Assembly: GCA_002245135.1 (NCBI GenBank)
Contig: NGBS01000584.1
Span: forward strand, 62,001 to 126,000
Direction of reading: 5' to 3'
Length of the DNA stretch: 64,000 bases
DNA from: Proteromonas lacertae
Lineage: Eukaryota; Sar; Bigyra; Opalinata; Proteromonadidae
This document shows, piece by piece, positions 50,510 through 63,900 of the stretch. The notes under the pieces are model-generated. The model ran no database searches and was not told where the DNA came from. It was given only the letters and a program-made list of their open reading frames with translations. How positions within the stretch are numbered: position 1 is the first letter of the stretch; each line of letters begins with the position of its first letter. A program made the translations under genes and the position numbers.

Positions 50510-52437
50510 TTAATTTACATCAATTGGAGAGGTTGCAGGTTCAACTTCAGTAAAGTCTGCTGTTTCACCAGCTCTGTATCTTCTTCTCTCAACTGCTTTT
50601 ATATAAGCTCTTCTTTCCCTTCTAATCGTGATCCAATTAAGAAAATCATAAATAAGATAAAATCAACCACAAAAAAAGATATTTTTCTAGATTTCCTTGT
50701 GTTGTTCTTTCTCTTTTCATTTCATCATTGTTCACTCTTTCAGCTAATCTAGTCTCATTTATCTTTTGTGATTTGCCTATTCTCTCCCACATTCCTTTAT
50801 TTCTTTCATAATAACTCCTTAAATATTCTGGTTTTTGATATGCTAAATGATGATCAAAACTTTGTGTTGTTGTTGTGAATCTACCTTGTCGATTGATAGA
50901 AGAAGGAGATCCATTCTAATAATTAAATAACAACATATAAATAATACAATAGGAACAGTCAATCTAAATGTATTTGGTCTTGGAGTCTATTACAAGAATA
51001 AATAAAATCTAAATAAACATACACTTTCAAATCTAGAATGATACTTTACTTTTGGAATTTGTGGTATAAATCTATTCAACGGAACAATTGGTAATTCACT
51101 ACCATCCTTCTCCCTCCAGAAATGCCTTCTAATAACCAAAGGTCGTTTAAATTCAGCTACAAATCCTGTTCCATTCATTACAGTACAAATTGGTGTTAAT
51201 ACTTCCATCAAATCAGCTTCATCAATATAACCGTCTTTATTACTATCTAATAAATCAATTAATTCATCTGCTTCGCCATCTTCTAATGGTAATTTGTTTA
51301 AGAATTTATTAAAATCTTCATTACTTATGTAACCATCCTATTTAAAATAAAAATTAACAATTATACTTTATTTTTGTCCAATGAAATAAACAATTGTCTT
51401 ACTTTCATTATACTGTGTGGTAATAAATCAGTAACTTCTTTTCTATTTCCTAATTTTTCAATAATATCAGGTATTTTGGTAAAATCATGAACTTTTCTTG
51501 GCTTTAATTCTCTTGGATGAAGTCTTTCTCTTTGTTCCTCTGCTGATAATGATAAAAACTCTCTGAATTCTATTAGATTGAAATCTTCTTTATCTGAACT
51601 ATGGTTATTTATTAATTTAATTAACTCTTTAGCTGCTTCTTCAGTAACGTCTAAATGATACATATCAAAATATTTGACTAATTCTTTTGAGTTGGCAATA
51701 TCAGCAGTTTTACTACCTGTTATTATAGTAAACTCATGGAAGGGAGAACTACAGTTTGCTCTATTATGTAAATGTTCAATCATTCTTTGAATCACTGTGT
51801 TATTATCAATTATAATTTGAGTTACATTCATTGGATATAATGGATCATCGGTTCTATTGTATTTAGGATTTCTATCTATTTCTGGAGTTGGTGGTGGTGA
51901 TAGTTTTCTAAAATCGTTTATGAATCTTTCAAAATCTATCTCATCCTTGTGGTTTGGATCAATTATGTTCATTAATTCTTTTGCTTCATCTGCTGTGATT
52001 TCTACATGTAGCATTTTAACACCTTCCATAAACTCTTCTCTTGATATTCTATTATTTTGATCTAAATCGAATTTCCTAAATATTTCTAAAATGTAATTTT
52101 GTTCCTTTTCTTTTATTTTTTGTCTTAAGTTATCATATATATGTCTTGGTAACGATTTATAAGGTAATGGTCTTATACTTCTAAATGTAGGTCTTGTATA
52201 AGGTGGAGTTAATGGTCTATTACTAGATGGACCAGTTAATCTTAAAGGCTTCAAATTTTCAGGTTTATCTATTTTGGGAGACCAACATCTTCTTGTAAAT
52301 CTTCTTTGATGAGTGATTGGGCTAAAATCTTCATCTCTAACAGATATAAATCGTTTTAAAATATACTTTGTTCTATTACTTCTACCAATATTACATCGTG
52401 GTCTATATCTAGGCGATAATACTGCATCTAGAGACAT
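50510..52437 (-). CDS. EF-hand calcium-binding protein, multiple EF pairs
   Basis: Begins MSLDAVLSPRYRPRCN with a basic Ser/Pro-rich leader. The first clear EF-hand pair is IFRKFDLDQNNRISREEFMEGV (about 52090) followed by a degenerate ...IIDPNHKDEIDFERF. A central region (about 51740-51440) contains two degenerate helix-loop-helix units (NSKELVKYFDMYHLDVTEEA...), and a 3' exon adds DGYISNEDFNKFL and LLDSNKDGYIDEADLMEVL, the latter a canonical loop. The C-terminus is a charged helical tail (about 50890-50510) with KPEYLRSYYERNKGMWERI, ending TAA at 50510-50512. Introns are about 30-50 nt; three exons in the tail were joined less certainly. It may work with the centrin-type SFI1 system next door, but that is only context. 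Length about 560-600 residues. Confidence 0.75.
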
Positions 52438-53017
52438 TTTTAATAAAAAACAGTCATATACACAAACATTGTTTGATTATCTTTATTTCTCTAATTAAAA
52501 TGTATTATTATAATATGACAGTATATTTGTTGAAATATTATTGCATGAAATAGACTCAAAAAATAATTTTCAAAAAATAGCAAAATCTGTATTTCAAAAA
52601 TTTGAATTTTAGGAGATAATCATATCAAGTGCAGACATACATAATGTATTCGTAATATTTTCTGATTAATCATACATCTCCTATTCTTTCATCAAGATTT
52701 TCTCGGAAATATCATAAAAGAATATTTCATATCGGCCTTTTGTTATATCATTGAAAGAGTTTTTTTAATAAAATAAAAAAATGAGCTTTTACTTTATAAT
52801 AATAGAGTTTTACTCAGATACCTGGCACTATATCATAAGCTTAATTATTAGCTTCATATATGCATAATATCTTCCAGAAATCTATTAAAATTCAATAAAA
52901 ACCCTTTATACTTACCTAAAAATACAAAATTATAAAATTAATAAATATATATTCGTTTTATCTAATTATTTTCTTTCATTACACATCAATAAAAGAAAAT
53001 AATACACAAATAATAGT
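52438..53017. other. Intergenic gap of about 580 bp
   Basis: The largest non-coding gap, AT-rich, between two minus-strand genes. Short matches to spliceosomal RNA signatures were checked and dismissed (see rejected items). It should hold the 5' region of the EF-hand gene and the 3' region of the GST-AsnRS-like gene. No tRNA or coding exon was seen. Confidence 0.55.
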
Positions 53018-55281
53018 TTAATATGATAAATTATCCTTCCATCTTGGATATGGAACAATATCTTTAATACTTTTCATTCCTACAATATACTTTACTAATT
53101 TATCAAAATAAACTGTAAATCCTCCATGATTAGTATTTCCATATTTTCTTAAATCTAAATACCATCTCATTGTATTTTCATCACATCCACATTCTTTCAT
53201 TTTTTCTTCTAAAACTTCAATTCTATCTTCTTTCACACAACCTTCTCCTATTATTCCTATTTCTGGTAATGTAACATCAAATGAATAACTATATTTATTA
53301 TCAATTCCAGTCTTAATATAGAATTTACTTTTATCAACTGGTTTATGATATTCAAATACTCCTTTTTCTCCTTCTTTTACTGTTTCACCTTCTTTATATT
53401 CTACTCTTTTAAATGGATTTAAAACTATTTTGTTTAATGTATCGATCTTTGATTCTATCTCTTCCGCTTTAGTAAACACATTCTTTAATTCATTTTTATT
53501 CTTTTCAATTACATAACATAAACAATATTTAATATAATCTTCACATATATCCATCAAATCTTCCATTTCAACAAAACTCATTTCAGTTGTCACATACCAT
53601 CTTTCACTTAATTCTTCTTCTTCTTCTGTATTTGTATTAAACACTGGATTAAATGAATAAACATCACCTAATGATAAACAGAAAGGTTCAATGGATAATT
53701 CATTGGATTGGCAAAGTGTAACTTCTCTCTTAAAGAAATCTTCAGTGTAATCTATTTTTCCATCTTTAGTATATTTCATTTGTTTCTAAATTATTACAAT
53801 AATAATAACAATATATTCATACTGTTTTATCATTAAACATAGTAGTAACATTAAAAACAGAATCACATACTACTGGTTTATTTGATGTAATAATAGGTGG
53901 ATTAATGTAGATAAATCCATGTTGATTATAAAATAAGTGAGTAGCAAATGAACAACTGTTTCTGACTTTCATAATATTTCCATACTATTGATAAGATTAA
54001 TAAATAAATATATATGTAATACAATCTTGTTTCTAGGTCTTAAATGATAAATTGATTGAATTGCACTAATATCATCTTTATCAATTAACAAATCACCATT
54101 ATTCTGACTTAACGAAACAATCTCATTAACATTCATTTTTACATTTCCTTCAAGTTTCTTTGATATTATGCCTTTCACTTCTATTGTATAATTCTTTCTT
54201 ATTTTCAAATCTTCTGAAATATTATCTTTATTAATTGTAAGTGTCAAACAATCATAATATGAACCATCATTTATATCAACTTCAACCATATTCTTATCTT
54301 CTGATTCTCTGATAGTTTCAATCCATCCACATACCTTAATCTCATTGTTATTCATATTTGAATCATTTATATTATAGATATCTTGTATGTATACTCTTTT
54401 TCTTGTATATTTATAACTCAAATTCGTTGATAATATAGCTACATTTTTGTTAATTGCATTGATATCATACTCTGGATAATTTCTCTTTATATCTATTTTT
54501 CTATTCTCTATTTTAACATCTTTTTCTTTTCTAGTAACTTCTATATCTTGTTTCTTTTTCTTCTTATTTAATTCATTTTGAGTAGCATAATATGTTATAT
54601 CTCCTAACACATCATGAATTTCAGTCTAAACGAATAAAAAATAGAAGTAATATACAATTGTTAGACAATTTGAGAAATACTTTGTTAAAACAGGTAATTC
54701 ATTTCTTTCTTTCTCAGTTAATATCATTTTGAATACATTCCAAAGATCGCACACTAATGATATATCAGCAAAACTTAATTCATCATCTATTAGATATTTA
54801 TGATGCTTTAATTCTTCTTCAATAATCATTAGTTTATTCTTCAAATCTTTCTTTGATTCTTTACTAACCTATTTATTAAGAAAAGATATTAATTTTCATT
54901 ATACTACTCTATTTTCTCTTATTTTTTTAAATGAAGGGAATGTCAATACTCCTATTGGAACTTCAAGTTCGTTCATTTCAAAATCCAACCATTTATCAAC
55001 CATAGCTTTTCTAAAGTCAGTTGCTCCATATAAACTACTAGCAGTTGGTAAAGTACCAAACATTCTGATAATTGTGTTTGCAGAAGTAAAGGTATTTGTT
55101 CCACAAGATAATATTGGTGTCTTTTCACTATCTCCAGTAACTTCAATATGTTTTACTGGGAATTTAGTAAGTTTCTCAATAATACTGATCTAACTCATTA
55201 AATAGATATTTGATATACCTTTTTTGAATTATAATCCTCATTATTATATTTTAATGTAAAATGACAATTAATTCTGTTCAT
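53018..55281 (-). CDS. GST-domain/asparaginyl-tRNA synthetase-like protein, probable pseudoenzyme
   Basis: Joined exons from ATG at 55281 (MNRINCHFTLKYNNED) give about 680 residues. The N-terminal 200 residues look like the GST-like domain of aminoacyl-tRNA synthetase complexes and eEF1B-gamma (ADISLVCDLWNVF near 54745). A Lys-rich linker is followed by an OB-fold anticodon domain with VCGWIETIRESEDKN and then the class II core (LPEIGIIGEGCVKEDRIEVL, MRWYLDLRKYGNTNHGGF), clearly of the AsnRS/AspRS subclass. Motif 2, normally FRAE...RHL.EF, reads FNTNTEEEEELSERW, and motif 3, normally GLG.ER, reads TVYFDKL, so both ATP-binding arginines are missing. It should not aminoacylate tRNA. It may serve as a scaffold or regulator. 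The active AsnRS must be elsewhere. Confidence 0.78.
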
Positions 55282-55369
55282 ATTCAACCCAAAATCAAAG
55301 AAAATCAATAAAACCAATCAAACAGTAATCAAATAAAACTAACTCATATACTAAATAAATATATATTAT

Positions 55370-56163
55370 TTATAACTTATCAAATTGTAAAACTGTATAG
55401 TATGCTACGTTTGTATATTTCTCTTTATACCTCACAACACAGCCAGAAACTAGACATCCTTTCACAGATGTCACTTCTTTCAGTATTGAACAATATAAAT
55501 GATTAATAACAGAATTGTGAGGTACAACTCTTGATGGATAAGTCGAAATTGGTTTTCCTATAGGTATATTTCTATATATCGGAGGTAGAGCAGGTGGTTC
55601 AATAAATTTATCTTTTGAAATTCTTTCCCTTGAAAACTCTGAATCATCATATACTTCATCATCTAATATTGCTTTAGTTTCATCTATTGGTTGAAAATTT
55701 CGTAGATCTAATATATTATTTACATTACCATTGCCATCTGCTTGGTGTTCAATTTTGTTTGAGAATTTCCATTGACCATCAACTATAAATTTATATTGTT
55801 GTATAGAATTCTTTGGTAAGTCAACTATTAGACTGAAATCATTTCCGCTTCTATGCATTTGTATCTAATTTTATAAATATCCACAAAAATATACATTAGT
55901 CTGCCAACCGTTAAATGTCCCTGATAAAAACACATGTTCACCACCTTCATCCCAGTGGAAAACATAGGGAACAGTATCTGAGTCAGATTCTAAATATATA
56001 ATCAACATTATTATACGAATTAAATCTTCATCTTCTATATTGGCTATGAAACTATAAATATGAAATAAATAAAGTAATACGACTCATGTTGAAGACAATT
56101 AAGCTTTTTCTCTTCAACAATGGCCTTTAAATTTTGTTTAAATTTCGAATTTTTCGATCCCAT
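55370..56163 (-). CDS. PRKAB: AMPK/SNF1 kinase regulatory subunit beta
   Basis: Non-catalytic subunit that tethers the energy-sensing AMPK complex and binds glycogen. Exons from ATG at 56163 start MGSKNSK, keeping the myristoylated Gly2 that places AMPK at membranes. A carbohydrate-binding module (CBM48) follows: YVFHWDEGGEHVFLSGTFNGW, NDFSLIVDLPK, QYKFIVDGQWKF, with the Trp, Lys and Trp that contact sugar in animal beta subunits. The C-terminal AMPKBI domain (NHLYCSILKEVTSVKG, VVRYKEKYTNV) binds alpha and gamma subunits. Introns of about 27-36 nt. The linker between the modules is short. Length about 225 residues, a little less than the animal 270. Confidence 0.9.
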
Positions 56164-56303
56164 AGTATCTTTATTATATTTTATCTAGATATCGAATAAA
56201 CAAGAGAAACAATAAAACATAAAAAAAAAATAGGCTTGAGATTTGCAAAAATAATTTAAAAACCACAACACATCACACTATTCATAAAAACAAAAATAGC
56301 TCA

Positions 56304-57083
56304 TTAAAAATAGGGAATAAATGAAAAATAGAACCACACTACCGTGTTCTTTGAAGGGTCGATGATTAAATAACATCTGTTGTTTAATTCTTCAGATATA
56401 AACAATTCTTCACTTTTTACTTGAAGCACCGCTGAAGCAACTGAAATTTCCTTTGTTTCTGGGTTTTTATGAACTCTTAACAAATCTTTGTATAATTTCA
56501 TTGTCATTTCCAAATATCCATTCCATTTATCATCAACTTGACATAATGAACCTCCTATAACTAGCCATGAAAATAAATGGTATATGAATTCATTCTTTTC
56601 TTCTTCTGAATAAAGATCTGCATTTTCTGAGTCTATATTACATAAATATTCTCTTAATAAATCTTGACATTGTACATTTTCATAATATTCATCCATACAA
56701 CTACGAATTGATCCATCTTCTGCTATTATAGGTGATTGTTTGAATCTATCAAAAAAAGACATTGACAATATATTGGTTGAGAGTTTATTTGTTGATATAT
56801 CATTTATCACTTCAGTTTTCTTCATTTGAGATTTATCTGCTACACGTATGTGTTCTTTAACAACATCAGATTTGAAAAAATCATTTGTAAAGTCACTTGC
56901 ATCAAAATCTCGATATTTACCTTTGAAATTAAACTTTAATATTTGAAATGTTTCATTAATACCCCTATAGAATTAGATTTTTCTTTAATACCACTGAGTT
57001 AGTTTTTCATTCGCATCAGCTTTCTTTAATGTGTTAACAGTGAATTTCTCATCAAAAGAAAAAGTGTATTTTGGATCAGCCAT
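56304..57083 (-). CDS. CFAP300: Cilia and flagella associated protein 300 (CFAP300)
   Basis: Cytoplasmic factor for transport or assembly of axonemal dynein arms; human mutations cause primary ciliary dyskinesia. The order of blocks matches human CFAP300: GINETFQILKF...YRDFDASDFTNDFF, LSTNILSMSFFDRF, GSIRSCMDEYY, DSENADLYSEEEKNEFIYHLF then SWLVIGGSLCQVDD, YLEMTMKLYKDLLRV, KNPETKEISVAS and YLIIDPSKN. ATG at 57083 gives MADPKYTFSFDEKFTVN. One intron of about 30 nt at about 56965-56990. The last residues after SKN differ from the human ending and may contain a missed intron. This is the strongest single sign that the organism builds motile cilia. Confidence 0.9.
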
Positions 57084-57169
57084 CAACGTATAACGACTTT
57101 TGAATTTTTAAAAATTTAAAAACGTCAAGCTTTTGATTTGTAATTTTGAAAATAAAATCATGGGTTTAT

Positions 57170-57849
57170 TGACTATACTAAAGAAAATTAAACAGAAAGA
57201 GAAAGAAATGAGAATTTTACTACTGTATCTATAGATAAGTCATGCTATTGTATAGAGGGCTTGATAATGCCGGTAAAACAACACTGGTAAGAAAATTAAT
57301 GGGAGAAGATATTACTTACTATTTGCCCAACATTGGGATTTGATATTAAAACATTGGAATGCAATGGGTATGTAAAATTGTAATATTCATATTAGTTATA
57401 AACTAAATATATGGGATGTAGGTGGTCAAAAAACTATAAGATCATATTGGAGAAACTATTTTGAAGAAGTATACTCACGTTTGTTTTAATCCATATTTTA
57501 TAGACTGATGGAGTAATATGGGTGATTGATAGTGCGGATAAAAGAAGACTGGGTGATTGTGCAGAAGAGCTTAGAACAATTTTACAGCAAGAAAAACTTG
57601 CAGGTGCTTCACTCTTAATTTTTGCAAATAAGCAAGATCTACCAGGTTCTCTACCTTCAGATGAAATAGCTAAAGTATTGTTATTGACTTATTATATATA
57701 AATTCTAGATTTTGAATTTAGAATCTGACTCTTTTAAAGGTCATCACAATTGCGTATTAGCATGTAGTGCAGCAACTGGAGAAGGAATAGAAAAGGGAAT
57801 AGATTGGATCGTAGAAGATATTTGTAGTAGAATACTCTTATTAAATTAA
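57170..57849 (+). CDS. ARL2: Small GTPase ARL2 (Arf-like 2) with an apparent one-base frameshift
   Basis: Cofactor of tubulin folding and of mitochondrial/cilia cargo release through BART and PDE6[23 protein letters not shown] is the usual ARL2 start with Gly2. Then come P-loop GLDNAGKTT, switch [20 protein letters not shown], the NKxD motif (FANKQDLPG) and the SAK-like motif CSAAT. Between the P-loop and switch I one extra base at about 57315-57316 breaks the frame: dropping it gives [14 protein letters not shown], the expected switch I region. No intron solution fits. It may be an assembly or sequencing error, or a real lesion. Introns of about 30 nt. Ends TAA at 57847-57849. Confidence 0.85.
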
Positions 57850-57972
57850 ATAATTCTAATACTATAACATATTTACTATTATTATTGAGTTAATTCATTT
57901 TGTGTTATATGTATATATATACATTATAAAATTGGAAAAAACAAACAAAATACATCTAAATTATAAATTAAT

Positions 57973-60900
57973 CTATTCTTCTTCTTCCTCACCATCATTT
58001 AGCTCAGTATTGTTAATAAAATTGTTATCTAAATTTATATTATCTTGCTCAGGTTGAGTAGCATATATATCAGTATTTCTAATTATTTGTTCTGAGTTGT
58101 AAGTACTATTGTTATTATTGTTGTTGTTATTGTTCTTTTCGTCTATTCTCGATAATTTATCAACAGTCTTATTAGATACATTAGATGCTCTTGTATTGGT
58201 TAGAAGGATTGGCTGATTGGGTTTACTTGAATTCCTATTGTATGGATGAATCTTATTATGTTTACTAACAGTTTTGTATAAAGGTTCAAACTGTCGAACT
58301 GATAGTCTTTTTCCTTTTTTCTTTCTCTTATATTCTTTATATATTTTATAAAACTTTGGAACGATAAATATTCCTGAACTTACTATGACAACTAGACAAA
58401 TACCTAAATTCTCTAAAACAAACTTAGCTTCTTGATTTGTTGTTAATACTATCTCTATAACCAAATATAGCAATTCTAATATAGCCAAAGCTGCTATTGT
58501 TGTTGATAATGATCTACTATCATTAAATTCATCCATTGTATTTCTTGTAGTCCATGAAAAGTAAATACCACAGGTAAAAAGAATAGTCAAAATTACACCT
58601 TGAAATAGCATATAATATATACTCTTATCACATTCTTGAATATAAACATTCTTTATAATTGTTGAATATTCTTTTGATAATGTCATTGAATAACCAGAAA
58701 ATGGATCTATCAAACCCCAAACAACTGAAATAAATGCACATAAAAATAATATCATGAATAACCTCAGGAAAACTTTCTCATTAGTTATTTTTTGTCTTGT
58801 CATTTTTTGATTTCTATATACTGCATGAATTCTCCATGTTCTAAGAATCAATATTCCAGAATAATTAATTAAACACAAGTAAAATAACCCCTGAGTAAAC
58901 AGACATCCTAAATCATTAGATGCAACTAAAGATGACACAATTGATGTTAAAATAACAAAAATACCTGAGACTAAAAAGTATATCAAAAACTGATAACTTG
59001 CAGCTTTTAACACTTTATATTTTCTAAACAGTATTAATACAGTTACTTCAAACACCAACAACACTGTGACTATAACACAAATTGATATGATTATAGATAT
59101 GATAGCTTGATTGATATGAAATATCTCTGTTGTAGGACCACAATCGCAATTTGAGTCATTTTTAAAATAAACTATTGGTGATAATGAAACTCTCAAATTT
59201 TTATTGTCTATTGGAACAGCTTTACCAGCAGAACTAATTTCTACAATCTCAAATACAGATTCAATATGATTTGTTATACTTCCATGTTTATTACCAGATG
59301 ATGTTGATATATCCACCAACTGAGTTCCTCTTCTAATATAATCAATTGTTGGCTTTGCATTATTGATATTGTCTATATTTGCTAATGATAAAGCTTGTTT
59401 TACACTTGCCAAATATATCACAAATGATGATTCTAATGCTGATAATGTTTCAGTTATAAATTCGATAGATCCGATTTTTATATCAATATAATTTTCAAAG
59501 TTTATCGTTGAAGGTAAAGATCTATCACTTGAGTAAGTTCTTGGGAAGAAATGACCTGTTAATTTAGTGATTATATCATAACCCATCAAATACTCTTCAA
59601 TATCATATACTACCTGTAAATGATGTATTGATGAGAATCCATTTTTGATATACAATTCTTCAAATAATAATAAATACTTATAATCTAACATATTAAATAT
59701 GATAGTTTTCATTCTTTCTGATGATAAAATCTTCATTACTCCATCAAATTTTTCTTCATAATTATCATCATTTACTATAGTAATATTCATTGGGACAATT
59801 TTTGTATTATTAACTAAGTAACTATATATATATTCAGAAATATCAATTGCATCAGCTTCATAACCTTTTGCAACACTCATCACTATAATTGCATACTTAT
59901 ATGATGTATTTTGAACTGCTTCTATAGATGGGATTAATACAGTTCTCAATGACGGTTTTATATGAACAATATTACTATCACATTCAGGGTACAGAGGATA
60001 GTTCAATGAATATAATAACTTGTGTGAATTACCTATCATTTTGGCTTTTATTAAACTGTAAGAATACTGTGATTGACATCCAAATAGAATTTGAATTTTA
60101 TCATTTTCAAATAATGAATTAACTAATGTAAAATCATAATCTGTATGTCTTATGGCTATAATTTTATAAGTCATCTTCGTTTCTAAAATTCCACCTTGAT
60201 TATTCTCATCTCGAATATAATTATCAAACAGTAATAACATCAAATGTGATAATCTTTTATTGGCTCTATCACAATAATCTAATATCAATGCAAACACTGA
60301 TGTACTATTCTCTGCAAAATCTTCTTGATAAATTGAAGTGTCATATGTTTTAGGTGATAATAATTCAGTGTGAGATACTACTTTGTATTTGAAATCTACA
60401 TCTTGGACTAAAACTTCATAGTATCTTCTTTGGGCTTTCAAATCTTTGCTTATGTATATAGAACCACTTGGAGTTGAATATTGATGATATGATATTGATT
60501 CAATTAATAGTGTAATATTACTTGGTGATAGAAATTTCTTTAAAGTTGAAACTAACATAGAAAATGATACATATGAATTCTCCATGAAACCAAATGTAGA
60601 ATTCAATTGAGGAAAATTACTATGCTTGAAATCTTCAAATTCTTTATGTTGAGGTGTAAGAAAATCATAACCTGTTTCATTTAATTCAGGCACATACGTT
60701 TCAATAGTTTTTACACCTTTATATATCCTGCTTATTTCATCTTTATTATTTCTGTCAATAAATGGAGTATAAACAATATATTTGTTATCATTTAATAACC
60801 CATTCTTATATATTGAATTCATGCCTAGAATATTTAAATCTCCATCAATACTATATATTATAAAACATGTTGATGAATTGGATGAATAACATGTAGAATT

Positions 60901-63900
60901 AAGTGATGCTATTACTTTATCAAAATCAACCCCTTCTTGTATTATATATGAATTCAGATTTATTGCAGTGTTAGATAAACGCAATGATAAATCATTATAT
61001 AGTGAATAAGAGAACAGTGATTCATCTACAATAATAAACAGATCATATGAATATTTAAGTATTTCACGATAATATATGTATGATAAGATAGTCACTGGCA
61101 ATCCAAAATCAATTACGTTGTTACTTTCAAATAATTGAAATGAAAAACCAATATTCATATATAATGTATCTTTATCAAAATACTCTTTTTGATTAAACTT
61201 ATAACCTCGAATATGAGTGAAAACTATCCTCACTTTTTCATACGACATATAGTCAAACGCTTCTTTCAGTCCTTCATCTGTTGAATAAGTATCTTTCACA
61301 ATTGGCTGTAAATAATATCCTAAATCAATTGAAGTTTTTATATTAAATTCAGCCATACATATTAGCAATGTTGATATTGAATAAATAGTAGAATCACTGT
61401 ACATTCCACTAACAGGATAAATAATCCCGACTTTAAAAACGGGAAGTGTAATTTCCCCATTAGCATTAGGCCAAGAACAAACAGTTACATTTATTACATT
61501 CATTTTACTATATATTGCCCAAGAATGTGCCTTTAAAGGTCCTAAAATATATTCAAATAATTCTCCTTTATCATTAATATAACTATATGTTAAAGACTTC
61601 ATTAATCTATTATTCTGTTGCATATATACTCTTCCTTCTACACTATCCACTTCTAAATTGTAAATCAAATCATAATATTGTGATGAAAAGATTGGCAATT
61701 GGAACTGGTTAAAAGATGCCCAAAAATGGAACATATTGTATAATGATGCTATCTTATCAGATAATTTGTTGGCTTTTATTGAATCTGCTATTGTTGTATA
61801 GGCATCATATAATTCATCTGAAACAACTGAAGATCTTATTTGATTTTTATCATCAATGAAAATATGAGGAGTTGAATCTATTACATAATAATAAGGAGTT
61901 TTTGTAATGAAAGAAGGTTGATTATAGAAACTAATATATCGAATTTTTCCATTTGCATTACCATCATCTGTATAATTATTAATACACTGTATAACTTTAT
62001 TAATGGCAATTTCATCATCATTATCCATAACTATATAAAATCCATCATTATAATCTCTAATATACTCCCTTAATTGATGATGTAGATTAGGATCTTCAAA
62101 TTTTATATCATTGATCAAATGAATTGCTAAAGAAATAACAACATTATGTATTTGGATATATTCATAATCATATTCTTTTGAATGCAATAATAACACATCC
62201 ATATTATTATCCACAGACATTAATTGTATAAATAAATTAGATAGTGAAACACCAGGATACAAAGCACTTGCATAAACATCTCTAATACATATTTCTTCAT
62301 CAAATTGGGAAATAATATTAATTGGTTTTGGATGATCTTTTGTAATGTCCAAAAACTTTTTAATACATTCATATGGAGCTGAAATGTACAACGCTAAATA
62401 AGCATCAGTTTCATTGAACATTTTTGCATAACTTTCACAAGCACCTATTGATGGTGGTTGTGTATATTTAAAGATAATTCTGTTATGATTAATACCACCA
62501 TTACCATTTATAGGAGCTAAAATACTATTAGCAATACCTAACAATTGAAAATCTACTTCATTTTGAGGATATACAACCATCATATAAGAATTACTATTCT
62601 GATATCCTTTCTCCATTATTGATTCATTTCTAAAGTCACAAATAAAATTAGGTGTAATAAACCAATCGTATGCATCTGGTGATGTTGGATTTCTGTAATT
62701 TGCAATTACATGTAATGAACCATCTTCAAAGTACTGAGCCAATTGAAATTTCTTTGACAACATGTTATTTGAAGCTAGTTTTATAATTCCTTCGTCAGTT
62801 TCAACTTCTTTATTGTAAATTTTACTTATTTTGATAATTTCACCATCGTCTGGATTAACATTTAATAATTCTTTGATGAATAAGAATATAATATAAACAT
62901 TTGACATCCTTGTTGTTACAGTTTTATACATGGTATATTCATAAACTGACTTTTTAAATTTATCATCTTCATCAGTTTGAAAATATGACCCAAACATGTA
63001 TATTCCTTCTCTTAATTCAACAGGAATAGTCTCAAATTGTGTTTCAGATATGTAATAAGTTAAAAACGGATATCTATCTCTTTTCATTTTTCTACTATAT
63101 AACTCATTTAACAACAACAATAAATAATCAGTACCTGGATGTATAAATAGCACCAATCCATTGTTTTTCTCCATTATATTTACTGTATTTATCATATCTA
63201 TTACAGTCGATCCATGCATATCAAATGATAAAAGAATAAGGGCTGTTCCTTCTATTGTCTTTCTGATAATAGAATGAGAGACATTTGAGCAATGTAATTT
63301 ACTATCATAGAATAAATACATATATTGATTAGTAGCAAAGAATGGAGAAAAATGAGAAAATGCATTTGAATAATATTGATTTGGTAATCCACCTGTAAAT
63401 ATTATATTCCTATAACAACTTTGACCACAAAAAGGTGAAGGATAGAAGAAATAGATAGGAGTATCTACTAATATCTTTTCTATTGCATAAAAACAATCTG
63501 GATGTGCACCTCCAATTATAAAATCATATTCACCAGAATTGATTATAGTCTTAGTTACTGATGTACATAGATTTGTATCTGATTTAGTATCAAATAATGT
63601 ATAGAATAATTCATAATCTTTGATTTCATTCTGCACAGTATAATATCCACTAATTGAAGCTAGAAATAATGGTAATTCTTGAACTCTTTGTTCACCTGAT
63701 AATGCATATATGAATGCTATTCCTACTTTCCTTTTATTGAAGTCTTTACTTTCTTTCTTTGGTTTATTTACCATTGAAAATGAAGATGAAGGAGTAAAAA
63801 AAGCATGCAATATTTCAGAATGGTAATAAGTTTCAAATTTTCCATTGTTGTAGTATAATAAATATACATAATGATTCAAATAATATCCTGAATTAATATA

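Noticed and set aside
52733-52742. CGGCCTTTTG, as in the U2 snRNA 5' region
   Set aside because: The rest of U2 (branch-site-binding GTAGTA and the following stem-loops) is absent.
52908-52917. ATACTTACCT, the 5'-end signature of U1 snRNA
   Set aside because: The following 150 bases are almost pure AT without the U1 stem-loops or an Sm site; a ten-base match in 64 kb is expected by chance in AT-rich DNA.
53018-53779. Plain active asparaginyl-tRNA synthetase
   Set aside because: Motif 2 and motif 3 arginines needed for ATP binding are not present, so I annotated it as a probable pseudoenzyme instead.
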